Assembly: GCF_022921095.1 (NCBI RefSeq)
Contig: NZ_CP095053.1
Location: 2,274,501-2,338,500 of the forward strand
From: Hymenobacter aerilatus
GTDB lineage: Bacteria; Bacteroidota; Bacteroidia; Cytophagales; Hymenobacteraceae
Direction of reading: 5' to 3'
DNA length: 64,000 nucleotides
How positions within the stretch are numbered: position 1 is the stretch's first letter; each line of letters starts with the position of its first letter. Under the pieces are notes generated by a model. It searched no databases. It was given only the letters and a program-made list of their open reading frames with translations, and had not been told where the DNA came from. Position numbers and translations under genes: made by a program. Positions 25,851 to 33,647 of this stretch are shown here, piece by piece.

Positions 25851-28220
25851 ATGAACCAGTTACTAAAACGCTCCTGTCTTGTACCCGCGTTGCTTGGCTT
25901 GCTGAGTACTACCTCATTAGCCCAAACGTACCTGCCCACGCCCGCCGACAAACGGATGAAGGTGCAGCCCAAAGTACCCGTGAAAGCTTACGCTTTCGAC
26001 CTAGCTCAGGTAAAGCTACTCGATGGGCCGTTCAAGCAGGCAGAGCAAGCTGATGTGACGTACCTGCTGAAGATTGAGCCTGATCGGTTGCTGGCCGACT
26101 TTCGGGAGCATAGCGGACTGACGGCCAAGGGCAAGCGCTATGGCGGCTGGGAGTCGTCGGGGTTGGCGGGGCATACACTGGGGCATTACTTGTCGGCGTG
26201 CGCGCTGGGCTATGCTTCTACTGGTAAACCGGAGTTTAAGCAGCGCGTGGATTACATTGTAGCGCAGCTGGACGAGTGCCAGAAGGCGCGCAAAACGGGA
26301 TACGTAGGTGCTATTCCGAACGAAGACAAGCTGTGGGCGGAGGTGGCCAGCGGCAACATTCGCTCCCGCGGCTTCGACCTAAACGGAGCTTGGTCGCCGT
26401 GGTACACGGTGCACAAGATCATGGCTGGTTTGCTCGACGCTTACCTATACTGCGACAACAAAACGGCCCTGACCGTCAACCAGGGCCTAGCCGATTGGAC
26501 CGGCAATACCATCAAAGGCCTCGACGAAGCCAAGATGCAGGAAATGATGGTGTGCGAGTACGGTGGCATGGCAGAAACGCTAGCCAACACCTACGCCCTG
26601 AGCGGCGACAAGAAATACCTCGACCTCTCCTACCGCTTCTACGACAAGAAAATCCTCGATCCGCTGGCTGCCCGCACCGATATTCTGCCCGGCAAGCACT
26701 CCAACACCCAGATTCCGAAGGCCATTGCCAGCGCCCGCCGCTACGAGCTAACCGGCGACCAGAAAGACGCTGCTATTGCGGATTTCTTTTGGAAAACGGT
26801 AACCGATAACCACTCCTACGCCACCGGTGGCAACAGCAACTACGAATACCTAGGCGAGCCGCGCAAGCTCAACGACAAGCTCAGCGAGAACACCACTGAG
26901 ACCTGCAACACCTATAACATGCTGAAACTCACTCAGCATTTGTTTGCCCAGCAGCCCTCGGCCAAGCTGATGGACTACTACGAGAAGGGCCTGTACAACC
27001 ACATCCTAGCCTCGCAGAACCACGCTACTGGCATGACAACCTACTTCGTGCCTTTGCGCATGGGTGGCCGCAAGACCTACAGCGACGAGTTCAACACCTT
27101 CACGTGCTGCGTGGGCTCGGGCATGGAAAACCACGTGAAGTACGCCGAGAACATCTACCTCCAGGGCACCGATGGCAGCTTGTACGTCAACTTGTTCATC
27201 CCTTCGGAGCTAGCTTGGAAGGAGAAAGGACTGACGCTGCGCCAAGAAAGCCAGTTGCCAGCCAACGACCAGGTGACGTTTACGCTCACCGCCACCAAGC
27301 CCCGCGCCTTCAAGCTGCGCCTGCGCCAGCCCAAGTGGACTAAGAACCCGCAGGTGCGCGTGAACGGCAAAGCCGTAGCAGTAGCGCCCGATGCGGAAGG
27401 CTACCTGGTGCTCGACCGCAAGTGGAAAGACAATGACCGAGTAGAACTGACCCTACCTGCCGACTTCTACACCGAAGCCCTGCCCGACAATCCCGACCGA
27501 CGCGCCCTGTTCTACGGCCCCACGCTGCTGGCCGGGGTACTCGGCAACACCGAACCCGAGCCCGTAACCGGCGTGCCCGTGCTCGTGACGGCCAACCCCA
27601 ACCCCAACCAGTGGGTGAAAACTACCGATGCGACTAAGCTCCGTTTCCAAACTGCTGGCCTAGGTACCCCCCACGATGTACCGCTGATGCCCTTCAACCA
27701 AACCGGCGACGAGTACTACACCGTGTACTGGGACGTATTTACGCCCGAAAAGTGGGCCACCCAGCAGCGCGTGTACGAAGCCGCCCGCAAGCAGCAGCAG
27801 GAGCTAGAAGCCCGCACCGTGGACGTGTTGCGCGTGGGCGAAATGCAGCCCGAGCGCGACCACCTATTTACCATCACGGAGAAAGCCGAAACCGGCGAGG
27901 AGCACGGCCGCAAGTGGCGCATGGTAAACGAAGGCGGCAACATGGCCTTCACCCTGAAAGTATCCCCCAACACGCTTAATACGTTGATGCTCACCTACTG
28001 GGGCATGGACAACCGCGGCCGCGTGTTCGATGTGCTGGTTGATGGCGAAAAGATTGCCACCGAAGACCTCAACAAGTACAAGGAAAGCCGCTTCTACGAC
28101 GTCTCGTATGCCATTCCGCCCGCGTTGACCAAAGGCAAGCAGCAAGTGAAAGTGACTTTCCAAGCCAAACAAAACAACAGCGCCGGCCCCGTGTACGGCA
28201 TCCGTAACGTGCGGCAGTAA
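25851..28220 (+). CDS. Secreted GH127/GH146-type beta-L-arabinofuranosidase
   Basis: 789 residues with a signal peptide ending near LLSTTSLAQ. The catalytic part belongs to the DUF1680 superfamily but to a different branch from its neighbours: VKLLDGPFKQAEQADVTYLL, GGWESSGLAGHTLGHYLSAC, NGAWSPWYTVHKIMAGLLDA, TTETCNTYNMLK near residue 349 and FTCCVGSGMENH near 417. It keeps the cysteines and Glu of the zinc-cysteine centre. The pattern is like the enzymes placed in GH146. The last 200 residues carry a beta-rich module. It lies 115 bases after the first GH127 gene on the same strand and likely attacks a different arabinofuranosyl linkage. Confidence 0.88.
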   Translation: MNQLLKRSCLVPALLGLLSTTSLAQTYLPTPADKRMKVQPKVPVKAYAFDLAQVKLLDGPFKQAEQADVTYLLKIEPDRLLADFREHSGLTAKGKRYGGWESSGLAGHTLGHYLSACALGYASTGKPEFKQRVDYIVAQLDECQKARKTGYVGAIPNEDKLWAEVASGNIRSRGFDLNGAWSPWYTVHKIMAGLLDAYLYCDNKTALTVNQGLADWTGNTIKGLDEAKMQEMMVCEYGGMAETLANTYALSGDKKYLDLSYRFYDKKILDPLAARTDILPGKHSNTQIPKAIASARRYELTGDQKDAAIADFFWKTVTDNHSYATGGNSNYEYLGEPRKLNDKLSENTTETCNTYNMLKLTQHLFAQQPSAKLMDYYEKGLYNHILASQNHATGMTTYFVPLRMGGRKTYSDEFNTFTCCVGSGMENHVKYAENIYLQGTDGSLYVNLFIPSELAWKEKGLTLRQESQLPANDQVTFTLTATKPRAFKLRLRQPKWTKNPQVRVNGKAVAVAPDAEGYLVLDRKWKDNDRVELTLPADFYTEALPDNPDRRALFYGPTLLAGVLGNTEPEPVTGVPVLVTANPNPNQWVKTTDATKLRFQTAGLGTPHDVPLMPFNQTGDEYYTVYWDVFTPEKWATQQRVYEAARKQQQELEARTVDVLRVGEMQPERDHLFTITEKAETGEEHGRKWRMVNEGGNMAFTLKVSPNTLNTLMLTYWGMDNRGRVFDVLVDGEKIATEDLNKYKESRFYDVSYAIPPALTKGKQQVKVTFQAKQNNSAGPVYGIRNVRQ

Positions 28221-28226
28221 ACGAGG

Positions 28227-28332
28227 ACCTCACCCCCGGCCCCTCTCCTCGGGGAGAGGGGTGCCAGACGACCTAGGTAGTGGAATCGTTGAACGCACCC
28301 CCCTCCCCGAGGAGAGGGGCCGGGGGTGAGGT
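28227..28332 (+). repeat. GC-rich inverted repeat with 37-base arms
   Basis: Arms 28227-28263 and 28296-28332 share CCCCTCTCCTCGGGGAGAGG and its complement. It fills the gap between the GH127/GH146 gene and the M1 peptidase. The first 18 or so codons of the open frame ahead of the peptidase derive from it, which argues that they are not translated. Confidence 0.85.
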
Positions 28333-28363
28333 TCCACCAGCAATCTTAAATCAATTTATATCC

Positions 28364-30013
28364 TTGAAAAAGACTCTCCTCCTGTTGGCTTGCGTCGGAA
28401 TACTGGGCAAGGCTGCCGCCCAAACGCCCGCTCCGCTCACCTTCACGCGGGCCGACACCTTGCGCGGCGCCCTCACGTCCCTACGCACCTGCTACGACCT
28501 GCACTACTATCACCTTGACGTGAAACTCGATCCGGCGCGCAAGTACATCAGCGGTTCCAACCTGTTCCGCTTCACGGCCACAGAGGACTTCAACTGGCTG
28601 CAGTTCGATCTGTTTGCCAACCTCGCTGTGGACAAGGTGCTGTACAAGGGAAAATCAGTGCCGTTCACGCGCGAGGCCAATGCCGTGTTCGTCACGTTTC
28701 CGCAGCCCATTCGCAAGGGCACGCAGGACGAGTTTACGGTGCAGTACTCTGGTAACCCCACCGAAGCCAAGCGCGCGCCCTGGGACGGTGGCCTTGTGTA
28801 CAGCCAGGACAAGCAAGGCAAGCCGTGGGTGGTGTCGGCCTGCCAGGGCATAGGGGCGAGCATCTGGTGGCCCACCAAAGACCACCAAGCCGACGAGGTC
28901 GACAGCATGCTCATTAGCGTGACGGTGCCGAAGGGTTTGCAAGACGTATCCAACGGGCGACTGCGCAAAACCACCAAGCTGAAAGGCGGCGACACGCGCT
29001 TCGATTGGTTTGTGGCTAGCCCTATCAACAACTACTGCGTGGCCCTGAACGTGGGCGACTATCAGCATTTCGGCGACACCTACCAAGGCGAAAACGGCAA
29101 ACTCACGCTCGATTACTGGGTGCTGCCGGAAAACGTAGAGAAGGCCAAAAAGCAGTTTACCGCCAACGTGGAGCCCATGCTCAAGTCAATGGAGCATTGG
29201 TTCGGTCCCTACCCTTTTTACCAAGATGGGTATAAGCTGATCGAGTCGCCGCACCTGGGTATGGAGCACCAGAGCGCCGTGGCTTACGGCAACAGCTTCG
29301 GCAACGGCTACCGGGGCCGGGACTTATCGGGCACGGGCTGGGGCTCGAAGTGGGACTTTATCATTATCCACGAAAGCGGACACGAGTGGTTTGGTAACAA
29401 CATCACGAGTAAAGACCTCGCTGACATGTGGGTGCACGAGAGCTTCACCAACTACTCCGAAAGCTTGTTTGTGGAAAGCCAGTTTGGTAAACAAGCCGGC
29501 CAAGAATACGTGCACGGCACCCGTCTCGGCATCACCAACGATGGACCCATCATCGGCGAGTTCAACCTCAACAATAAAGGCTCCGGCGACATGTACCCCA
29601 AGGGTGGCAACCTGCTGAACATGACGCGCACCATCATCAACGACGACGAGAAATGGCGCCAGATTCTGCGTGGGCTCAACAAAACCTTCTACCACCAAAC
29701 CGTCGACGGCACGCAGGTAATTGACTACATCAGCCAACAGAGCGGGCAGGATTTCACCAAAATCTACGCCCAGTACCTGCGCCACCCCAACATCCCTACC
29801 CTGGAAGTGCGCTTCGAGAATGGCGAGGCCCTGGGTAGGTGGGTGGCCGATGTGCCCGGTTTCTCCATGCCCGTGCGGGTGCGGCAGAAGGGCGGCGAAT
29901 ACCGCTTCGTCACGCCGACTACCGCCTTTAAGCCCCTGGGAATTGCCGGCCTCACCAAAGATAATCTGGAAGTCGACACCTTCAATTACTATATCGGGGT
30001 GCTGGTCGACTGA
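28364..30013 (+). CDS. Secreted M1-family metallopeptidase
   Basis: 549 residues from a TTG start (LKKTLLLLACVGILGKAAAQ reads as a signal peptide); the ATG 28 codons upstream lies beside a dispersed repeat. It has the M1 zinc site HESGHEWFGN near residue 335 with the third ligand Glu in WVHESFTNYSE, and GMEHQ in place of the usual GAMEN exopeptidase motif. About 550 residues is short for M1, so it holds the N-terminal beta domain, the catalytic domain and only a small C-terminal part. Between arabinosidases and hydroxyproline genes it may trim peptides once their sugars are removed; that is inference. Confidence 0.88.
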   Translation: MKKTLLLLACVGILGKAAAQTPAPLTFTRADTLRGALTSLRTCYDLHYYHLDVKLDPARKYISGSNLFRFTATEDFNWLQFDLFANLAVDKVLYKGKSVPFTREANAVFVTFPQPIRKGTQDEFTVQYSGNPTEAKRAPWDGGLVYSQDKQGKPWVVSACQGIGASIWWPTKDHQADEVDSMLISVTVPKGLQDVSNGRLRKTTKLKGGDTRFDWFVASPINNYCVALNVGDYQHFGDTYQGENGKLTLDYWVLPENVEKAKKQFTANVEPMLKSMEHWFGPYPFYQDGYKLIESPHLGMEHQSAVAYGNSFGNGYRGRDLSGTGWGSKWDFIIIHESGHEWFGNNITSKDLADMWVHESFTNYSESLFVESQFGKQAGQEYVHGTRLGITNDGPIIGEFNLNNKGSGDMYPKGGNLLNMTRTIINDDEKWRQILRGLNKTFYHQTVDGTQVIDYISQQSGQDFTKIYAQYLRHPNIPTLEVRFENGEALGRWVADVPGFSMPVRVRQKGGEYRFVTPTTAFKPLGIAGLTKDNLEVDTFNYYIGVLVD

Positions 30014-30017
30014 GGGC

Positions 30018-31058
30018 CTAGCCTCTACGCAAGGAGGAAGCCCGCACGCGTAGCTCAGGCTCCAGCACCACGTGGTGCTGGGTAGCGCTACCCTTCTTCT
30101 CCTGACGTAGTTGCAAGAACAGCTGTACGGCGGCTTCCCCCATCTGCTCGCACCGTTGGTCGACGGATGTTAGCATGGGCTTGGTGAGAGAAGTGAACAT
30201 TTCATTGCTGAAGCCGGTCAACGCTACATCTTCTGGCACTTGCAGGCCATGCTCCTCTACCACTTGCAGCGCCCCAGCAACGGCAGCATCGCTGGAGGAA
30301 AAAACAGCATCGGGGCGCTCCGGTAGTCGCAATAACTGTTGCATGGCCTGCCTACCCGTATCTACCGTCATGGTGTTGCAATACACAATTAAGTTGTCCA
30401 GCGCAGGTAGTCCGTGTTTTTGGAGTGCATCGAGGTAGCCTTGGCGGCGGTTCTTATAGATACCTAGGTGCTGCGGACCAGCAAAGTGTCCAATTCGTCG
30501 ACAACCCTGTTCAATCAGATGCTCAGTGGAAAGAAAGCCCCCCGCGTAATCATCAAGCAACACGGCATTAACCTCGGTTCCCAGCAGAATCCTATCGAAA
30601 AATACTAGCGGAATCCCGCGCTGCTGCACCTTCTCGAAATGCGCAAAATCGTGCGTGGTGCGCGACAAGGATACCAAAACACCTTCCACCTGGGCGCTCA
30701 GCAGCGTTTCAATGTTCTGCCGCTCGTGCCCTACCTCCTCGTTCGATTGACAGATGATAATATTAAAGCCTGCCTGGCTAGCTGCCAGCTCAATTCCCTT
30801 GATAACAGCGGCAAAAAACCGTCCATCGATAAAGGGTACAATAACTCCTAGCAGTTTGCTTTTGCCTTTGCGCAGTCCGGCCGCTAGGTGGTTTGGCTGA
30901 TAGTTCATCTGCTGGGCCAGCTCTTGTACCCGTTGCTTGGTGGCTGCACTAATGCGTGGATCGTTATTCAACGCCCGCGAAACACCAGATGCTGATAAAC
31001 CTAGCTGTTTAGCCAAGTCTGTTATAGAAGTTGGTTTTGTCTCTCTCTCTTTCCTCAC
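30018..31058 (-). CDS. LacI-family transcriptional regulator
   Basis: 346 residues. The N-terminal helix-turn-helix is TSITDLAKQLGLSASGVSRA with the hinge helix NHLAAGLRKGKS, followed by a periplasmic-binding-protein-like sugar sensor (LGVIVPFIDGRFFAAVIKGI, FSSSDAAVAGAL, VALTGFSNEM). It is divergent from the third GH127 gene. Several CG-centred palindromes of LacI-operator type lie in the intervening 408 bases and upstream of susC, so it probably represses that part of the locus until an arabinose-containing sugar arrives. Confidence 0.93.
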   Translation of the reverse strand: MRKERETKPTSITDLAKQLGLSASGVSRALNNDPRISAATKQRVQELAQQMNYQPNHLAAGLRKGKSKLLGVIVPFIDGRFFAAVIKGIELAASQAGFNIIICQSNEEVGHERQNIETLLSAQVEGVLVSLSRTTHDFAHFEKVQQRGIPLVFFDRILLGTEVNAVLLDDYAGGFLSTEHLIEQGCRRIGHFAGPQHLGIYKNRRQGYLDALQKHGLPALDNLIVYCNTMTVDTGRQAMQQLLRLPERPDAVFSSSDAAVAGALQVVEEHGLQVPEDVALTGFSNEMFTSLTKPMLTSVDQRCEQMGEAAVQLFLQLRQEKKGSATQHHVVLEPELRVRASSLRRG

Positions 31059-31182
31059 AATCCAAGTAGCTATAGGTATACCTTTAGTAGAAGACCATAC
31101 AAGAACATCTCCGTGAGTAAACCTAAGTAATATTCAGTTAGCCTAGCATTGACGAGCAGAGTCTGTTATTACCATGACGCCT

Positions 31183-31200
31183 TTTTGCCAGCTGGCAAAA
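31183..31200 (+). promoter_or_regulatory. Perfect 18-bp palindrome
   Basis: TTTTGCCAGCTGGCAAAA is fully self-complementary. It lies between the divergent LacI and GH127 genes. Its centre is GC and not CG, so it may serve a protein other than the LacI regulator. Confidence 0.45.
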
Positions 31201-31224
31201 TACCTTCAACAACCCTTTTGTTAT

Positions 31225-31234
31225 CAATCGATTG
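31225..31234 (+). promoter_or_regulatory. LacI-type half-operator core
   Basis: The perfect palindrome CAATCGATTG, CG-centred, is identical to the core of the palindrome upstream of susC (33570-33591). A further degenerate copy, CAAACGATTT, begins at 31267. Confidence 0.4.
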
Positions 31235-31285
31235 TCTTCCTCAGCGGTTACGCAAACCACCTATTGCAAACGATTTCTAATTTTT

Positions 31286-31305
31286 TTGCTCAAACGTTTG
31301 CGCAA
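31286..31305 (+). promoter_or_regulatory. LacI-type operator over the GH127 promoter
   Basis: TTGCTCAAACGTTTGCGCAA is a 20-bp palindrome with one mismatched pair and the CG centre typical of LacI-family operators. It covers the -33 element of the promoter at 31298-31328, so binding would block polymerase directly. Confidence 0.7.
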
Positions 31306-31328
31306 TGTATTATTAAACGATATGTTTG
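31298..31328 (+). promoter_or_regulatory. Promoter of the third GH127 gene
   Basis: TTG at 31298-31300, 20 bases, then TATGTTTG at 31321-31328, matching the Bacteroidota TTG/TAnnTTTG promoter. Transcription near 31335 would leave the ATG at 31467 as the start and rule out the in-frame ATG at 31326. Confidence 0.65.
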
Positions 31329-31466
31329 TACAAGACCTCACCAGTTGACCACCGCCTTTTCAGTCTAGCGGCTCCTGTTCCTGTCCTATCTGCTCCGCTC
31401 GCATCCCGCACACTGTCCCGTGTAGCAGGCACCCACGTTATTTCTCATTTTTTCGCTTTTGCATGC

Positions 31467-33506
31467 ATGAGTAAGCTCGTCCTTACCACCCTAGCATTAG
31501 GCTTAACCACCGCCGCGCTGGCGCAGCACACCGATTATCCCATCCAGGCGGTGTCGTTCACAAAAGTTAAGCTGACAGACAACTTTTGGCTACCACGCCT
31601 TAAGACCAACACCGATGTGACTATCCCGGCGTCGTTTCAGCGCTGTGAAGCCACCAACCGGGTGAAGAACTTTGAAATGGCAGCGGCCAAGCAGGGCAAG
31701 TTCGCCACTACTTTCCCCTTCGACGACACCGACATTTACAAGACCATCGAAGGTGCTTCGTACTCTATGAGTTTGTACCCGGATGAAGAGCTAAATGCCT
31801 ACGTGGATGCCCTGGTTGCGAAAGTAGCTGCTGCGCAAGAACCTGACGGCTACCTCTATACAGCTCGCACCATCGATCCGGCCCACCCCCACGCTTGGGC
31901 GGGCAAAGAACGCTGGGAAAAAGAGCGTGAGCTTAGTCACGAGCTCTATAACTCGGGCCACCTCTACGAAGCGGCTGTGGCTCATTACCAAGCTACTGGC
32001 AAGAAAAACCTGCTCAACATCGCCCTCAAGAACGCTGACTTGGTGTGCTCGGTTTTCGGTCCTGGTAAGCGCAGCGTAGCCCCCGGCCACGAGATTGTAG
32101 AAATGGGCCTCGTGAAGCTCTACCGCGTGACCGGCAAACCCGAGTACTTGAACACTGCTAAGTTTTTCCTGGAAGCCAGGGGGCAGTATAAAGGATACGA
32201 CCCGAAGAGCAAAGACGTGTGGAAAAACGGCTCCTACTGGCAAGACCACGAGTCAGTGTACGACCAGCGCGAAGCCATCGGCCACGCGGTGCGCGCCGAA
32301 TACCTCTACTCGGCTATGGCCGATGTAGCTGCTCTCACTGGCGATAAGCGGATGCTGGCCTCGGTCGACAGTATTTGGAACAACATGGTAGCCAAGAAGT
32401 TCTACGTAACCGGCGGTACGGGTGCCGTACCCGGCGGCGAGCGGTTCGGAGGCAACTACGAGTTACCGAACACGACGGCTTACAACGAAACCTGCGCCTC
32501 CGTGGCTGACATTTACTGGAACCAGCGCATGTTTCAGCTGCACGGCGATTCCAAATATGCCGACATCATGGAGAAGGTGCTCTACAATGGGCTTCTGTCG
32601 GGGGTAGGGCTGGATGGCAAATCCTTCTTCTACTCCAACGCTATGCAGATCAAGAACAGCGCAAGCTTCGCGCAGACGGAGCCGGAACGCGCTGGCTGGT
32701 TTGATTGCTCGTGCTGCCCTACCAACTTAGCCCGCCTGTTTCCCTCGCTACCCGGCTACGTGTACGCTCAAAAGGGCAACAACCTGTACGTGAACCTATT
32801 TGTGAGTGGCCAGACCGACTTGCTCATCAATAAGAAGAAAGTACAACTCACGCAGCAGAACAATTACCCATGGGATGGTGGGCTGAAATTTACCGTGAAT
32901 CCCGCTGCTACCACCGATTTCAACCTGTTGGTACGCATTCCGGGGTGGGCCCGCAACGAGGCCATGCCGTCGGATCTGTACACGTTTGCAGCGCCTTCGC
33001 AGGAGAAGGTAGGCATCAAGATCAACGGCAAACCGGTGGCCTATTCTGTGCAGAACGGTTATGCTGTCTTAGCTAAAAAGTGGCGCAAAAACGATGTGGT
33101 AGAAGTAACCCTACCCATGGAAGTGCGCCAAGTAATGGCTAACCCGAAGGTGAAGGACGACCTGGATAAGGTGGCCTTGCAGCGCGGCCCAGTTATATAC
33201 TGCGCTGAGTGGAAGGACAATGCGGGCAAAACCAGCAACCTTATTGTGCCTCCTGCAACCACCTTCGCTGCTTCTTACAAACCCGACGTGCTGAACGGCG
33301 TGATGGAGTTGACCGCTACGGTACCCGCTGTGAAAGTAGATGCGGCCAACAACTCCATTCGTACCGAGCAACAGACTCTCACAGCCATTCCCTATTACGC
33401 CTGGGCCAACCGCGGCAAAGGCGAGATGACCGTTTGGTTTCCCCAACGCGTCACCGATGTTGACATTATCAGTCAACCTGTTACTGAAGCAGTCATCAAT
33501 AAATAA
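31467..33506 (+). CDS. Secreted GH127 beta-L-arabinofuranosidase
   Basis: 679 residues from MSKLVLTTLALGLTTAALAQ, a signal peptide. The frame extends 47 codons upstream across the promoter and is not used there. The GH127 signature is complete: FPFDDTDIYKTIEGASYSM, EPDGYLYTAR, NETCASVADIYW near residue 340 and FDCSCCPTN near 414, giving the zinc-cysteine centre. It is a close paralogue of the enzyme at 23.3 kb but lacks that protein's C-terminal module. It is first in the LacI-controlled half of the locus, ahead of susC/susD. The expected activity is release of beta-L-arabinofuranose from short arabino-oligosaccharides on hydroxyproline. Confidence 0.93.
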   Translation: MSKLVLTTLALGLTTAALAQHTDYPIQAVSFTKVKLTDNFWLPRLKTNTDVTIPASFQRCEATNRVKNFEMAAAKQGKFATTFPFDDTDIYKTIEGASYSMSLYPDEELNAYVDALVAKVAAAQEPDGYLYTARTIDPAHPHAWAGKERWEKERELSHELYNSGHLYEAAVAHYQATGKKNLLNIALKNADLVCSVFGPGKRSVAPGHEIVEMGLVKLYRVTGKPEYLNTAKFFLEARGQYKGYDPKSKDVWKNGSYWQDHESVYDQREAIGHAVRAEYLYSAMADVAALTGDKRMLASVDSIWNNMVAKKFYVTGGTGAVPGGERFGGNYELPNTTAYNETCASVADIYWNQRMFQLHGDSKYADIMEKVLYNGLLSGVGLDGKSFFYSNAMQIKNSASFAQTEPERAGWFDCSCCPTNLARLFPSLPGYVYAQKGNNLYVNLFVSGQTDLLINKKKVQLTQQNNYPWDGGLKFTVNPAATTDFNLLVRIPGWARNEAMPSDLYTFAAPSQEKVGIKINGKPVAYSVQNGYAVLAKKWRKNDVVEVTLPMEVRQVMANPKVKDDLDKVALQRGPVIYCAEWKDNAGKTSNLIVPPATTFAASYKPDVLNGVMELTATVPAVKVDAANNSIRTEQQTLTAIPYYAWANRGKGEMTVWFPQRVTDVDIISQPVTEAVINK

Positions 33507-33569
33507 TACAGATAGGCGCTAACGTAAAGCCTTAAGTATCTACCCATTCGCGCATACCGGTATCTTCTG

Positions 33570-33591
33570 AACGCACAATCGATTGTGCGTT
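33570..33591 (+). promoter_or_regulatory. Perfect 22-bp palindrome upstream of susC
   Basis: The half AACGCACAATC is followed by its exact complement. The centre is CG and the inner ten bases CAATCGATTG recur at 31225-31234 near the LacI gene. It lies 57 bases before the susC ATG, so it is a strong candidate operator for the same regulator. Confidence 0.65.
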
Positions 33592-33647
33592 TCACGGGGA
33601 GGCTATGGCCTTGTATTTCATTCTTCTCTCTACCTAATCTTTCGCGT

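Noticed and set aside
28280..28363. N-terminal extension of the M1 peptidase
   Set aside because: Most of it is translated from a dispersed inverted repeat; the TTG at 28364 starts a proper signal peptide.
31326..31466. Upstream extension of the third GH127 gene
   Set aside because: The ATG at 31326 lies inside the -7 promoter box, and a clean signal peptide starts at 31467.
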